From positions 147,458,941-147,522,940 of the forward strand of contig NC_090320.1 of the NCBI RefSeq assembly GCF_040869045.1: DNA of 64,000 nucleotides. The letters are read 5' to 3'. The notes under the pieces were generated by a model, which was not told where the DNA came from, did no database searches, and saw only the letters and a program-made list of their open reading frames with translations. A program made the position numbers and the translations under genes. Each line of letters begins with the position of its first letter. Position 1 is the first letter of the stretch. The stretch is from Eurosta solidaginis (lineage: Eukaryota > Arthropoda > Insecta > Diptera > Tephritidae). Shown piece after piece: positions 36,060 through 49,307 of the stretch.

Positions 36060-38790
36060 AGCCCAATATTCACTATTCACATATTTCCAAAAGTCAAATT
36101 TTTAACAAGATGTTCAAAACTAAAAAAACAATTGGTGTTCTGATTAACGTTTAAAAAGTTCTGGAGTTCCTGAAAAGGAGAAAAAAGTTCTGCAAATTTA
36201 GGCCCAATATTCACATTTTTTAAAAGTAAAATTTTTTAAAAATGTTCAAAACCAAAAAAAAAAAATTGGTGTTCTCAGTTGCTTTTAAAAAGTTCTGGAG
36301 TTCCTGAAAAGGAGAAAAAAAGTTCTGCAAATTTACGCCCAATATTCACTATTCTCATTTTTCAAAAAGGCAAATTTTTTAAAAAAAGGTTCAAAATTAA
36401 AAAAAAAAATTGGTGTTCTGAGTAACGTTTAAAAAGTTCTGAAGTTCCTGAAAAGGATAAAAAAAAATTCTGTAAATTTAGGCCCAATATTCACATTTTT
36501 TCAAAAGTAAAATTTTTTAAAAAATGTTCAAAATCGAAAAAAAAAATTGGTGTTCTGAGTAGCTCTTAAAAACTTCTGGAGTTCCTGAAAAGGAGAAAAA
36601 AGTTTTGCAAGTTTACGCGCAATATTCACTATTCACATTTTTCTAAAAGTCAAATTTTTTAAAAAATGTTCATAATTAAAAAAAAATTGGTGTTCTGAGT
36701 AGCTTCTGAAAATATCTGCAGTTCCTGAATAGGAGAAAAAAGTTCTGCAAATTTAGGCCCAATATTCAAATTTTTTCAAAAATAAAATTTTTTTAAAAAA
36801 TTTCGAAATCGAAAAAAATTTGTGTTTTGAGTAACTTTTAAAAAGTTCTGGAGTTCCTGAAAAGGAGAAAAAAAGTTCTGCAAATTTATGCCCAATATTC
36901 ACTATTCACATTTTTCCAAAAGTCAAATTTTTTAAAAAATGTGCAAAATTAAAAAAAATTGGTCTTCTGAGTAGCTTCTATAAATTTATGGAGTTCCTGA
37001 ATAGGAGAAAAAAAGTTCTGTAAATTTAGGCCCAATATTCAAATTTTTTCAAAAGTAAAATTTTTTTAAAAATTTCGAAATCGAAAAAAATTTGTGTTTT
37101 GAGTAGCTTTTAAAAATTTCTGGAGTTCCTGAAAAGGAGAAAAAAGTTCTGCAAATTTACGGCCAATATTCACTATTCACATTATTCCAAAAGTCAAATT
37201 TTTTAAAAAATGTTCAAAATTAAAAAAAACAATTGGTGTTCTGAGTAACGTTTAAAAAGTTCTGGAGTTCCTGAAAAGGAGAAAAAAAGTTCTGAAAATT
37301 TACGCCCAATATTCACTATTCACAGTTTTCAAAAAAGCAAATTTTTTAAAAAATTTTCAAAATTAAAAAAAAAATTGGTGTTCTTAGTAGCTTTTAAAAA
37401 GTTCTGGAGTTCCTGAAAAGGAGAAAAAAGTTCTGCAAATTTACGCCCAATATTCACTATTCACAATTTTCAAAAAAGCAAATTTTTTAAAAAATTTTCA
37501 AAATTAAAAAAAAAATTGGTGTTCTTAGTAACGTTTAAAAAGTTCTGAAGCTCCTGAAAAGGAGAAAAAAATTCTGCAAATTTAGGCCAAAATTCACATT
37601 TTTTAAAAAATGTTCAAAATCAAAAAAAAATTGGGGTTCTGAGTAGCTTTTAAAAAGTTCTGGAGTTCCTGAAAAGGAGAAAAAAAGTTCTGCAAATTTA
37701 CGCCCAATATTCACTATTCACATTTTTCAAAAAGGAAAATTTTTTAAAAAATGTTCAAAATTAAAAAAAATAATTGGTGTTCTGAGTAACGTTTGGAAAG
37801 TTCTGGAGTTCCTGAAAAGGAGAAAAAAGTTCTGCAAATTTAGGCCCAATATTCACATTTTTTCAAAAGTCAAATTTTTTAAAAAATGTTCAAAATTAAA
37901 AAAAAATTGGTGTTCTGAGTAGCTTTTAAAAAGTTCTGGAGTTCCTGAAAAGGAGAAAAAAATTCTGCAAATTAAGCCAGATATTCACATTTTTTTAAAA
38001 GTAAAATTTTTTAAAAAATGTTCAAAATCAAAAAAAAATTGGTGTTCTGAGTAGCTTTTAAAAAGTTCTGGAGTTCCTGAAAAGGAGAAAAAATTCTGCA
38101 AATTAAGCCAGATATTCACATTTTTTTAAAAGTGAAATTTTTTAAAAAATGTTCAAAATCAAAAAAAAAATTTGTGTTCTGAGTAGCTTTTAAAAGGTTC
38201 TGGAGTTCCTGAAAAGGAGAAAAAATGTCTGCAAATTTACGCCCAATATTCACTATTCACATTTTCCATAAGTCAAATTTTTTAAAAAATGTTCAAAATT
38301 AAAAAAAACAATTAGTGTTCTGAGTAACGTTTGGAAAGTTCTGGAGTTCCTGAAAAGGAGAAAAAAAGTTCTGCAAATTTAGGCCCAATATTCACATTTT
38401 TCAAAAGTCAAATTTTTTAAAAAATGTCCAGAATTAAAAAAAAATTGGTGTTCTGAGTAGCTTCTAAAAATTTCTGGAGTTCCTGAATAGGAGAAAAAAA
38501 GTTCTGCAAATTTAGGCCCAATATTCAAATTTTTTCAAAAGTAAATTTTTTTAAAAAATGTTCAAAATCAAAAAAAAATTGGGGTTCTGAGTAGCTTTTA
38601 AAAAGTTCTGGAGTTCCTGAAAAGGAGAAAAAAAGTTCTGCAAATTTACACCCAATATTCACTATTCACATTTTTCTAAAAGTCAAATTTTTTAAAAAAT
38701 GTTCAAAATTAAAAAAAAAAAATTGGTGTTCTGAGCAGCTTCTAAAAATTTCTGGAGTTCCTGAATAGGAGAAAAAAAGTTCTGCAAATT
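36060..38790. repeat. Unduplicated counterpart of the 57.4-61.7 kb region
   Basis: Matches 57350 onward at an offset of 21290 (ACCAAAAAAA at 36251 and 57541), including AAAAAAAGGTTC, GATAAAAAAAAATTC, TTGGTCTTCTGAG, the two GTTTTC or ATTTTC monomers and the shortened AGGCCAAAATTCAC monomer. Here the 1775-bp segment is single, whereas at 57.6-61.1 kb it is doubled. The end carries TTTACACCCAAT (38645), also at 61705. Confidence 0.82.
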
Positions 38791-39862
38791 TAGGCCGAAT
38801 ATTCAAATTTTTTCAAAAGTCAAATTTTTTAAAAAATGTTCAAAATTAAAAAAAAGTTGCTGTTCTGAGTAGCTTCTAAAAATTTCTGGAGTTCCTGAAT
38901 AGGAGAAAAAAAGTTCTGCAAATTTAGGCCGAATATTCAAATTTTTTCAAAAGTAAGATTTTTTTAAAAAATTTCGAAATCGAAAAAAATTTGTGTTTTG
39001 AATAGCTTTTAAAAAGTTCTGGAGTTCCTGAAAAGGAGAAAAAAAGTTCTGCAAATTTAGGCCCAATATTCAATTTTTTCAAAAGTCAATTTTTTTAAAA
39101 AATGTTCAAAATTAAAAAAAAATTGGTGTTCTGAGTAGCTCTTAAAAAGTTCTGGAGTTCCTGAAAAGGAGAAAAAAAGTTCTGCAAATTTACGCCCAAT
39201 ATTCACTATTCACATTTTTCCAAAAGTCAAATTTTTTAAAAAATGTTCAAAATTAGAAAAAGAATTGGTGTTCTGAGTAACGTTTAAAAAGTTCTGGGGT
39301 TCCTGAAAAGGAGAAAAAAAGTTCTGCAAATTTAGGCCCAATATTCACATTTTTTCAAAAGTCAAATTTTTAAAAAAATGTTCAAAATTAAAAAAAAAAA
39401 TTGGTTTCCTGAGTAGCTTTTAAAAATTTCGGGAGTTCCTGAAAAGGAGAAAAAAAGTTCTGCAAATTTAGGCCAGATATTCAAATTTTTTTAAAAGTAA
39501 AATTTTTTTAAAAATGTTCAAACCAAAGAAAAAATTGTGTTCTGAGTAGCTTTTAAAAAGTTCTGGAGTTCCTGAAAAGGAGAAAAAAGTTCTGCAAATT
39601 TACGCCCAATATTCACTATTCACATATTTCCAAAAGTCAAATTTTTAACAAGATGTTCAAAACTAAAAAAACAATTGGTGTTCTGATTAACGTTTAAAAA
39701 GTTCTGGAGTTCCTGAAAAGGAGAAAAAAGTTCTGCAAATTTAGGCCCAATATTCACATTTTTTAAAAGTAAAATTTTTTAAAAATGTTCAAAATCAAAA
39801 AAAAAAAAAATTGGTGTTCTCAGTTGCTTTTAAAAAGTTCTGGAGTTCCTGAAAAGGAGAAA
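38790..39862. repeat. Copy of 17.5-18.6 kb
   Basis: The rare GTTGCTGTTCTGAG at 38856 matches 17570 (offset 21286), and the order continues through CAAACCAAAGAAAAAATTG and a type E monomer to GTTCTCAGTTGC (39819 and 18532). Both edges are abrupt. The block appears to have been moved as one piece from a copy of the 7.5 kb unit. Confidence 0.8.
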
Positions 39863-40726
39863 AAGTTCTGCAAATTTAGGCCGAATATTCAAATTTTTTC
39901 AAAAGTAAAATTTTATTAAAAAAAATCGAAATCGAAAAAAATTTGTGTTTTGAGTAGCTTTTCAAAAGTTCTGGAGTTCCTGAAAAGGAGAAAAAAAGTT
40001 CTGCAAATTTAGGCCCAATATTCAATTTTTTCAAAAGTCAAATTTTTTTAAAAATGTTCAAAATTAAAAAAAAATTGGTGTTCTGAGTAGCTTTTAAAAA
40101 GTTCTGGAGTTCCTGAAAAGGAGAAAAAAAGTTCTGCAAGTTTACGCGCAATATTCACTATTCACATTTTTCTAAAAGTCAAATTTTTTAAAAAATGCTC
40201 AAAATTAAAAAAAAATGGTGTTATGAGTAGCTTCTAAAAATTTCTGGAGTTCCTGAATAGGAGAAAAAAAGTTCTGCAAATTTAAGCCGAATATTCAAAT
40301 TTTTTCAAAAGTAAAATTTTTTTAAAAAATTTCGAAATCGAAAAAAATGTGTGTTTTGAGTAGCTTTTAAAAAGTTCTGGAGTTCCTGAAAAGGAGAAAA
40401 AAGTTCTGCAAATTTACGCCCAATATTCACTATTCACATATTTCCAAAAGTTAAATTTTTAACAAGATGTTCAAAACTAAAAAAACAATTGGTGTTCTGA
40501 GTAACGTTTAAAAAGTTCTGGAGTTCCTGAAAAGGAGAAAAAAGTTCTGCAAATTTAGGCCCAATATTCACATTTTTAAAAGTAAAATTTTTTAAAAATG
40601 TTCAAAATCAAAAAAAAAATTGGTGTTCTGAGTAGCTTTTAAAATTTCTGGAGTTCCTGAAAAGGAGAAAAAAAGTTCTGCAAATTTAGGCCCAATATTC
40701 AAATTTTTCCAAAAGTAAAATTTTTT
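39863..40726. repeat. Copy of 23.2-24.0 kb
   Basis: From GGAGAAAAAGTTCTGC and AGGCCGAATATTC the sequence follows 23183 onward at an offset of 16680, including the rare TTATGAGTAGC at 40231 and 23551. The join to the preceding block lies in the GTTCTGGAGTTCCTG region at about 39838-39865, where both parents are identical. Confidence 0.8.
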
Positions 40727-43700
40727 TAAAAAATTTCCAAATCGAAAAAAATTTGTATTTTGAGGAGCTTTTAAAAAGTTCTGGAGTTCCTGAAAAGGAG
40801 AAAAAAAGTTCTGCAAATTTACGCCCAATATTCACTATTCACATTTTTCCAAAAGTCAAATTTTTTAAAAAATGTTCAAAATTAAAAAAAACAATTGGTG
40901 TTCTGAGTAACGTTTAAAAAGTTCTGGAGTTCCTGAAAAGGAGAAAAAAAGTTCTGCAAATTTAGGCCCAATATTCACATTTTTTTAAAAGTCAAATTTT
41001 TTAAAAAATGTTCAAAATTAAAAAAAATTGGTGTTCTGAGTAGCTTTTAAAAAGTTGTGGAGTTCCTTAAAAGGAGAAAAAAAGTTCTGCAAATTTACGC
41101 CCAATATTCACTATTCACATTTTTCCAAAAGTCAAATTTTTTAAAAAATGTTCAAAATTAGAAAATAAATTGGTGTCCTGAGTAACGTATAAAAAGTTCT
41201 GGAGTTCCTGAAGAGGAGAAAAAAAGTTCTGCAAATTTAGGCCCAATATTCACATTTTTTCAAAAGTCAAATTTTTTAAAAAATGTTCAAAATTAAAAAA
41301 AAAATTGGTGTTCTGAGTAGCTTTTAAAAAGTTCTGGAGTTCCTGAAAAGGAGAAAAAAGTTCTGCAAATTTACGCCTAATATTCAAATTTTTCAAAAGT
41401 AAAATTTTTTTTAAAAATTTCGAAATCGAAAAAAATTTTTGTTTTGAGTAGCTTTTAAAAAGTTCTGGAGTTCCTGAAAAGGAGAAAAAAGTTCTGCAAA
41501 TTTACGCCCAATATTCACTATTCACATTTTTCAAAAAGGCAAATTTTTTAAAAAATGTTCAAAATTAAAAAAAAAAAACAATTGGTGTTCTGAGTAACGT
41601 TTAAAAAGTTCTGAAGTTACTGAAAAGGAGAAAAAAAGTTCTGCAAATTTAGGCCTAATATTCAAATTTTTCAAAAGTAAAATTTTTTTTAAAAATTTCG
41701 AAATCGAAAAAAATGTGTGTTTTGAGTAGGTTTTAAAAAGATCTGGAGTTCCTGAAAAGGAGAAAAAGTTCTGCAAATTTAGGCCGAAAATTAAAATTTT
41801 TTCAAAAGTAAAATTTTATTAAAAAAAATCGAAATCGAAAAAAATTTGTGTTTTGAGTAGCTTTTCAAAAGTTCTGGAGTTCCTGAAAAGGAGAAAAAAA
41901 GTTCTGCACATTTAGGCCCAATATTCAATTTTTTCAAAAGTCAAATTTTTTTAAAAATGTTCAAAATTAAAAAAAAATTGGTGTTCTGAGTAGCTTTTAA
42001 AAAGTTCTGGAGTTCCTGAAAAGGAGAAAAAAAGTTCTGCAAGTTTACGCGCAATATTCACTATTCACATTTTTCTAAAAGTCAAATTTTTTAAAAAATG
42101 CTCAAAATTAAAAAAAAATGGTGTTCTGAGTAGCTTCTAAAAATTTCTGGAGTTCCTGAATAGGAGAAAAAAAGTTCTGCAAATTTAAGCCGAATATTCA
42201 AATTTTTTCAAAAGTAAAATTTTTTTAAAAAATTTCGAAATCGAAAAAAATTTGTGTTTTGAGTAGCTTTTAAAAAGTTCTGGAGTTCCTGAAAAGGAGA
42301 AAAAAGTTCTGCAAATTTACGCCCAATATTCACTATTCACATATTTCCAAAAGTTAAATTTTTAACAAGATGTTCAAAACTAAAAAAACAATTGGTGTTC
42401 TGAGTAACGTTTAAAAAGTTCTGGAGTTCCTGAAAAGGAGAAAAAAGTTCTGCAAATTTAGGCCCAATATTCACATTTTTAAAAGTAAAATTTTTTAAAA
42501 ATGTTCAAAATCAAAAAAAAAATTGGTGTTCTGAGTAGCTTTTAAAATTTCTGGAGTTCCTGAAAAGGAGAAAAAAAGTTCTGCAAATTTAGGCCCAATA
42601 TTCAAATTTTTCCAAAAGTAAAATTTTTTTAAAAAATTTCGAAATCGAAAAAAATTTGTATTTTGAGGAGCTTTTAAAAAGTTCTGGAGTTCCTGAAAAG
42701 GAGAAAAAAAGTTCTGCAAGTTTACGCGCAATATTCACTATTCACATTTTTCTAAAAGTCAAATTTTTTAAAAAATGCTCAAAATTAAAAAAAAAATGGT
42801 GTTCTGAGTAGCTTCTAAAAATTTCTGGAGTTCCTGAATAGGAGAAAAAAAGTTCTGCAAATTTAAGCCGAATATTCAAATTTTTTCAAAAGTAAAATTT
42901 TTTTAAAAAATTTCGAAATCGAAAAAAATTTGTGTTTTGAGTAGCTTCTAAAAAGTTCTGGAGTTCCTGAAAAGGAGAAAAAAAGTTCTGCAAATTTAGG
43001 CCCAATATTCAATTTTTTCAAAAGTCAAATTTTTTTAAAAAGTTAAAATTAAAAACAAATTGGTGTTCTGAGAACCGTTTAAAAAGTTCTGGAGTTCCTG
43101 AAAAGGAGAAAAAAATTTCTGCAAATTTAGGCCCAATATTCACATTTTTTCAAAAGTCAAATTTTTAAAAAAATGTTCAAAATTAAAAAAAAAAATAGGT
43201 TTCCTGAGTAGCTTTTAAAAATTTCGGGAGTTCCTGAAAAGGAGAAAAAAAGTTCTGCAAATTTAGGCCAGATATTCAAATTTTTTTAAAAGTAAAATTT
43301 TTTTAAAAATGTTCATTCCAAAAAAAAAATTGTGTTCTGAGTAGCTTTTAAAAAGTTCTGGAGTTCCTGAAAAGGAGAAAAAAGTTCTGCAAATTTACGC
43401 CCAATATTCACTATTCACATAATTCCAAAAGTTAAATTTTTAACAAGATGTTCAAAACTAAAAAAACAATTGGTGTTCTGAGTAACGTTTAAAAAGTTCT
43501 GGAGTTCCTGAAAAGGAGAAAAAAGTTCTGCAAATTTAGGCCCAATATTCACATTTTTAAAAGTAAAATTTTTTAAAAATGTTCAAAATCAAAAAAAAAA
43601 TTGGTGTTCTGAGTAGCTTTTAAAATTTCTGGAGTTCCTGAAAAGGAGAAAAAAAGTTCTGCAAATTTAGGCCCAATATTCAAATTTTTCCAAAAGTAAA

Positions 43701-44801
43701 ATTTTTTTAAAAAATTTCGAAATCGAAAAAAATTTGTATTTTGAGGAGCTTTTAAAAAGTTCTGGAGTTCCTGAAAAGGAGAAAAAAAGTTCTGCAAATT
43801 TACGCCCAATATTCACTATTCACATTTTTCCAAAAGTCAAATTTTTTAAAAAATGTTCAAAATTAAAAAAAACAATTGGTGTTCTGAGTAACGTTTAAAA
43901 AGTTCTGGAGTTCCTGAAAAGGAGAAAAAAAGTTCTGCAAATTTAGGCCCAATATTCACATTTTTTTAAAAGTCAAATTTTTTAAAAAATGTTCAAAATT
44001 AAAAAAAATTGGTGTTCTGAGTAGCTTTTAAAAAGTTCTGGAGTTCCTTAAAAGGAGAAAAAAAGTTCTGCAAATTTACGCCCAATATTCACTATTCACA
44101 TTTTTCCAAAAGTCAAATTTTTTAAAAAATGTTCAAAATTAGAAAATAAATTGGTGTCCTGAGTAACGTATAAAAAGTTCTGGAGTTCCTGAAGAGGAGA
44201 AAAAAAGTTCTGCAAATTTAGGCCCAATATTCACATTTTTTCAAAAGTCAAATTTTTTAAAAAATGTTCAAAATTAAAAAAAAATTGGTGTTCTGAGTAG
44301 CTTTTAAAAAGTTCTGGAGTTCCTGGAAAGGAGAAAAAAATTCTGCAAATTAGGCCAGATATTCACATTTTTTTAAAAGTAAAATTTTTTAAAAAATGTT
44401 CAAAATCAAAAAAAATTGGGGTTCCGAGTAGCTTTTAAAAAGTTTTGGAAGTTTTGAAAAGGAGAAAAAATTCTGCAAATTAAGCCAGATATTCAAATTT
44501 TTTTAAAAGCAAAATTTTTTAAAAAATGTTCAAAATCAAAAAAAAAAATTGGTGTTCTGAGTAACGTTTAAAAAGTTCTGGAGTTGCTGAAAAGGAAAAA
44601 AAAAGTTCTGAAAATTTACGCACAATATTCACTATTCACATTTTTCCAAAAGTCAAATTTTTTAAAAAATGTTCAAAATTAAAAAAAAAAACAATTGGTG
44701 TTCTGAGTAACGTTTAAAAAGTTCTGGAGTTCCTGAAAAGGAGAAAAAAAGTTCTGCAAATTTAGGCCTAATATTCAAATTTTTCAAAAGTAAATTTTTT
44801 T
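40727..44801. repeat. 4075-bp unit, copy 1 (about 30 monomers)
   Basis: Begins at a type B monomer with the private variant TTTCCAAATCG (40737) in place of TTTCGAAATCG. All landmarks recur 4075 bp later, including AGGCCGAAAATTAAAA (41783 and 45858), CTGCACATTTAGG (41902 and 45977) and the two CTTTTAAAATTTC monomers. I noticed no base difference between copies in the stretches compared. Much of the order resembles 25.5-29.9 kb. Confidence 0.88.
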
Positions 44802-47800
44802 TAAAAAATTTCCAAATCGAAAAAAATTTGTATTTTGAGGAGCTTTTAAAAAGTTCTGGAGTTCCTGAAAAGGAGAAAAAAAGTTCTGCAAATTTACGCC
44901 CAATATTCACTATTCACATTTTTCCAAAAGTCAAATTTTTTAAAAAATGTTCAAAATTAAAAAAAACAATTGGTGTTCTGAGTAACGTTTAAAAAGTTCT
45001 GGAGTTCCTGAAAAGGAGAAAAAAAGTTCTGCAAATTTAGGCCCAATATTCACATTTTTTTAAAAGTCAAATTTTTTAAAAAATGTTCAAAATTAAAAAA
45101 AATTGGTGTTCTGAGTAGCTTTTAAAAAGTTGTGGAGTTCCTTAAAAGGAGAAAAAAAGTTCTGCAAATTTACGCCCAATATTCACTATTCACATTTTTC
45201 CAAAAGTCAAATTTTTTAAAAAATGTTCAAAATTAGAAAATAAATTGGTGTCCTGAGTAACGTATAAAAAGTTCTGGAGTTCCTGAAGAGGAGAAAAAAA
45301 GTTCTGCAAATTTAGGCCCAATATTCACATTTTTTCAAAAGTCAAATTTTTTAAAAAATGTTCAAAATTAAAAAAAAAATTGGTGTTCTGAGTAGCTTTT
45401 AAAAAGTTCTGGAGTTCCTGAAAAGGAGAAAAAAGTTCTGCAAATTTACGCCTAATATTCAAATTTTTCAAAAGTAAAATTTTTTTTAAAAATTTCGAAA
45501 TCGAAAAAAATTTTTGTTTTGAGTAGCTTTTAAAAAGTTCTGGAGTTCCTGAAAAGGAGAAAAAAGTTCTGCAAATTTACGCCCAATATTCACTATTCAC
45601 ATTTTTCAAAAAGGCAAATTTTTTAAAAAATGTTCAAAATTAAAAAAAAAAAACAATTGGTGTTCTGAGTAACGTTTAAAAAGTTCTGAAGTTACTGAAA
45701 AGGAGAAAAAAAGTTCTGCAAATTTAGGCCTAATATTCAAATTTTTCAAAAGTAAAATTTTTTTTAAAAATTTCGAAATCGAAAAAAATGTGTGTTTTGA
45801 GTAGGTTTTAAAAAGATCTGGAGTTCCTGAAAAGGAGAAAAAGTTCTGCAAATTTAGGCCGAAAATTAAAATTTTTTCAAAAGTAAAATTTTATTAAAAA
45901 AAATCGAAATCGAAAAAAATTTGTGTTTTGAGTAGCTTTTCAAAAGTTCTGGAGTTCCTGAAAAGGAGAAAAAAAGTTCTGCACATTTAGGCCCAATATT
46001 CAATTTTTTCAAAAGTCAAATTTTTTTAAAAATGTTCAAAATTAAAAAAAAATTGGTGTTCTGAGTAGCTTTTAAAAAGTTCTGGAGTTCCTGAAAAGGA
46101 GAAAAAAAGTTCTGCAAGTTTACGCGCAATATTCACTATTCACATTTTTCTAAAAGTCAAATTTTTTAAAAAATGCTCAAAATTAAAAAAAAATGGTGTT
46201 CTGAGTAGCTTCTAAAAATTTCTGGAGTTCCTGAATAGGAGAAAAAAAGTTCTGCAAATTTAAGCCGAATATTCAAATTTTTTCAAAAGTAAAATTTTTT
46301 TAAAAAATTTCGAAATCGAAAAAAATTTGTGTTTTGAGTAGCTTTTAAAAAGTTCTGGAGTTCCTGAAAAGGAGAAAAAAGTTCTGCAAATTTACGCCCA
46401 ATATTCACTATTCACATATTTCCAAAAGTTAAATTTTTAACAAGATGTTCAAAACTAAAAAAACAATTGGTGTTCTGAGTAACGTTTAAAAAGTTCTGGA
46501 GTTCCTGAAAAGGAGAAAAAAGTTCTGCAAATTTAGGCCCAATATTCACATTTTTAAAAGTAAAATTTTTTAAAAATGTTCAAAATCAAAAAAAAAATTG
46601 GTGTTCTGAGTAGCTTTTAAAATTTCTGGAGTTCCTGAAAAGGAGAAAAAAAGTTCTGCAAATTTAGGCCCAATATTCAAATTTTTCCAAAAGTAAAATT
46701 TTTTTAAAAAATTTCGAAATCGAAAAAAATTTGTATTTTGAGGAGCTTTTAAAAAGTTCTGGAGTTCCTGAAAAGGAGAAAAAAAGTTCTGCAAGTTTAC
46801 GCGCAATATTCACTATTCACATTTTTCTAAAAGTCAAATTTTTTAAAAAATGCTCAAAATTAAAAAAAAAATGGTGTTCTGAGTAGCTTCTAAAAATTTC
46901 TGGAGTTCCTGAATAGGAGAAAAAAAGTTCTGCAAATTTAAGCCGAATATTCAAATTTTTTCAAAAGTAAAATTTTTTTAAAAAATTTCGAAATCGAAAA
47001 AAATTTGTGTTTTGAGTAGCTTCTAAAAAGTTCTGGAGTTCCTGAAAAGGAGAAAAAAAGTTCTGCAAATTTAGGCCCAATATTCAATTTTTTCAAAAGT
47101 CAAATTTTTTTAAAAAGTTAAAATTAAAAACAAATTGGTGTTCTGAGAACCGTTTAAAAAGTTCTGGAGTTCCTGAAAAGGAGAAAAAAATTTCTGCAAA
47201 TTTAGGCCCAATATTCACATTTTTTCAAAAGTCAAATTTTTAAAAAAATGTTCAAAATTAAAAAAAAAAATAGGTTTCCTGAGTAGCTTTTAAAAATTTC
47301 GGGAGTTCCTGAAAAGGAGAAAAAAAGTTCTGCAAATTTAGGCCAGATATTCAAATTTTTTTAAAAGTAAAATTTTTTTAAAAATGTTCATTCCAAAAAA
47401 AAAATTGTGTTCTGAGTAGCTTTTAAAAAGTTCTGGAGTTCCTGAAAAGGAGAAAAAAGTTCTGCAAATTTACGCCCAATATTCACTATTCACATAATTC
47501 CAAAAGTTAAATTTTTAACAAGATGTTCAAAACTAAAAAAACAATTGGTGTTCTGAGTAACGTTTAAAAAGTTCTGGAGTTCCTGAAAAGGAGAAAAAAG
47601 TTCTGCAAATTTAGGCCCAATATTCACATTTTTAAAAGTAAAATTTTTTAAAAATGTTCAAAATCAAAAAAAAAATTGGTGTTCTGAGTAGCTTTTAAAA
47701 TTTCTGGAGTTCCTGAAAAGGAGAAAAAAAGTTCTGCAAATTTAGGCCCAATATTCAAATTTTTCCAAAAGTAAAATTTTTTTAAAAAATTTCGAAATCG

Positions 47801-48876
47801 AAAAAAATTTGTATTTTGAGGAGCTTTTAAAAAGTTCTGGAGTTCCTGAAAAGGAGAAAAAAAGTTCTGCAAATTTACGCCCAATATTCACTATTCACAT
47901 TTTTCCAAAAGTCAAATTTTTTAAAAAATGTTCAAAATTAAAAAAAACAATTGGTGTTCTGAGTAACGTTTAAAAAGTTCTGGAGTTCCTGAAAAGGAGA
48001 AAAAAAGTTCTGCAAATTTAGGCCCAATATTCACATTTTTTTAAAAGTCAAATTTTTTAAAAAATGTTCAAAATTAAAAAAAATTGGTGTTCTGAGTAGC
48101 TTTTAAAAAGTTCTGGAGTTCCTTAAAAGGAGAAAAAAAGTTCTGCAAATTTACGCCCAATATTCACTATTCACATTTTTCCAAAAGTCAAATTTTTTAA
48201 AAAATGTTCAAAATTAGAAAATAAATTGGTGTCCTGAGTAACGTATAAAAAGTTCTGGAGTTCCTGAAGAGGAGAAAAAAAGTTCTGCAAATTTAGGCCC
48301 AATATTCACATTTTTTCAAAAGTCAAATTTTTTAAAAAATGTTCAAAATTAAAAAAAAATTGGTGTTCTGAGTAGCTTTTAAAAAGTTCTGGAGTTCCTG
48401 GAAAGGAGAAAAAAATTCTGCAAATTAGGCCAGATATTCACATTTTTTTAAAAGTAAAATTTTTTAAAAAATGTTCAAAATCAAAAAAAATTGGGGTTCC
48501 GAGTAGCTTTTAAAAAGTTTTGGAAGTTTTGAAAAGGAGAAAAAATTCTGCAAATTAAGCCAGATATTCAAATTTTTTTAAAAGCAAAATTTTTTAAAAA
48601 ATGTTCAAAATCAAAAAAAAAAATTGGTGTTCTGAGTAACGTTTAAAAAGTTCTGGAGTTGCTGAAAAGGAAAAAAAAAGTTCTGAAAATTTACGCACAA
48701 TATTCACTATTCACATTTTTCCAAAAGTCAAATTTTTTAAAAAATGTTCAAAATTAAAAAAAAAAACAATTGGTGTTCTGAGTAACGTTTAAAAAGTTCT
48801 GGAGTTCCTGAAAAGGAGAAAAAAAGTTCTGCAAATTTAGGCCTAATATTCAAATTTTTCAAAAGTAAATTTTTTT
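44802..48876. repeat. 4075-bp unit, copy 2
   Basis: The join is inside one monomer: 44762-44800 is the AGGCCTAAT type with GTAAATTTTTTTT, and from 44811 it carries TTTCCAAATCG and TGTATTTTGAGGAGC, as at 40736. The parent of the left half continues undisturbed at 48866-48910 (TTTCGAAATTG, TTTGGGTTTTG). This is the exact signature of a tandem duplication made by out-of-register exchange in the A/T-rich core. Confidence 0.88.
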
Positions 48877-49307
48877 TAAAAAATTTCGAAATTGAAAAAA
48901 ATTTGGGTTTTGAGTAGCTTTTAAAAAGTTCTGGAGTTCCTGAAAAGGAGAAAAAAAGTTCTGCAAGTTTAAGTGCAATATTCACTATTCACATTTTTCT
49001 AAAAGTCAAATTTTTTAAAAAATGTTCAAAATTAAAAAAAAATGTGTGTTCTGAGTAGCTTCTAAAAATTTCTGGAGTTCCTGAATAGGAGAAAAAAAGT
49101 TCTGCAAATTTAGGCCGAATATTCAAATTTTTTCAAAAGTAAATTTTTTTTAAAAAATTTCGAAATCGAAAAAAATGTGCGTTTTGAATAGCTTTTAAAA
49201 AGTTCTGGAGTTCCTGAAAAGGAGAAAAAAAGTTCTGCAAATTTAGGCCCAATATTCAATTTTTTCAAAAGTCAAATTTTTTAAAAAATGTTCAAAATTA
49301 AAAAAAG
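48877..49307. repeat. Short satellite stretch between duplicated units
   Basis: About three monomers, including AAGTGCAATATTC type C (48970) and TGTGCGTTTTGAATAGC type B (49178), in the order seen at 30110 and 54090. Nothing else is present. Confidence 0.7.

Noticed and set aside
40727..48876. Transposon or Helitron insertion explaining the 4075-bp repeat.
   Set aside because: The unit is made only of satellite monomers, has no terminal repeats, target-site duplication or coding capacity, and its join is in register with the monomer.
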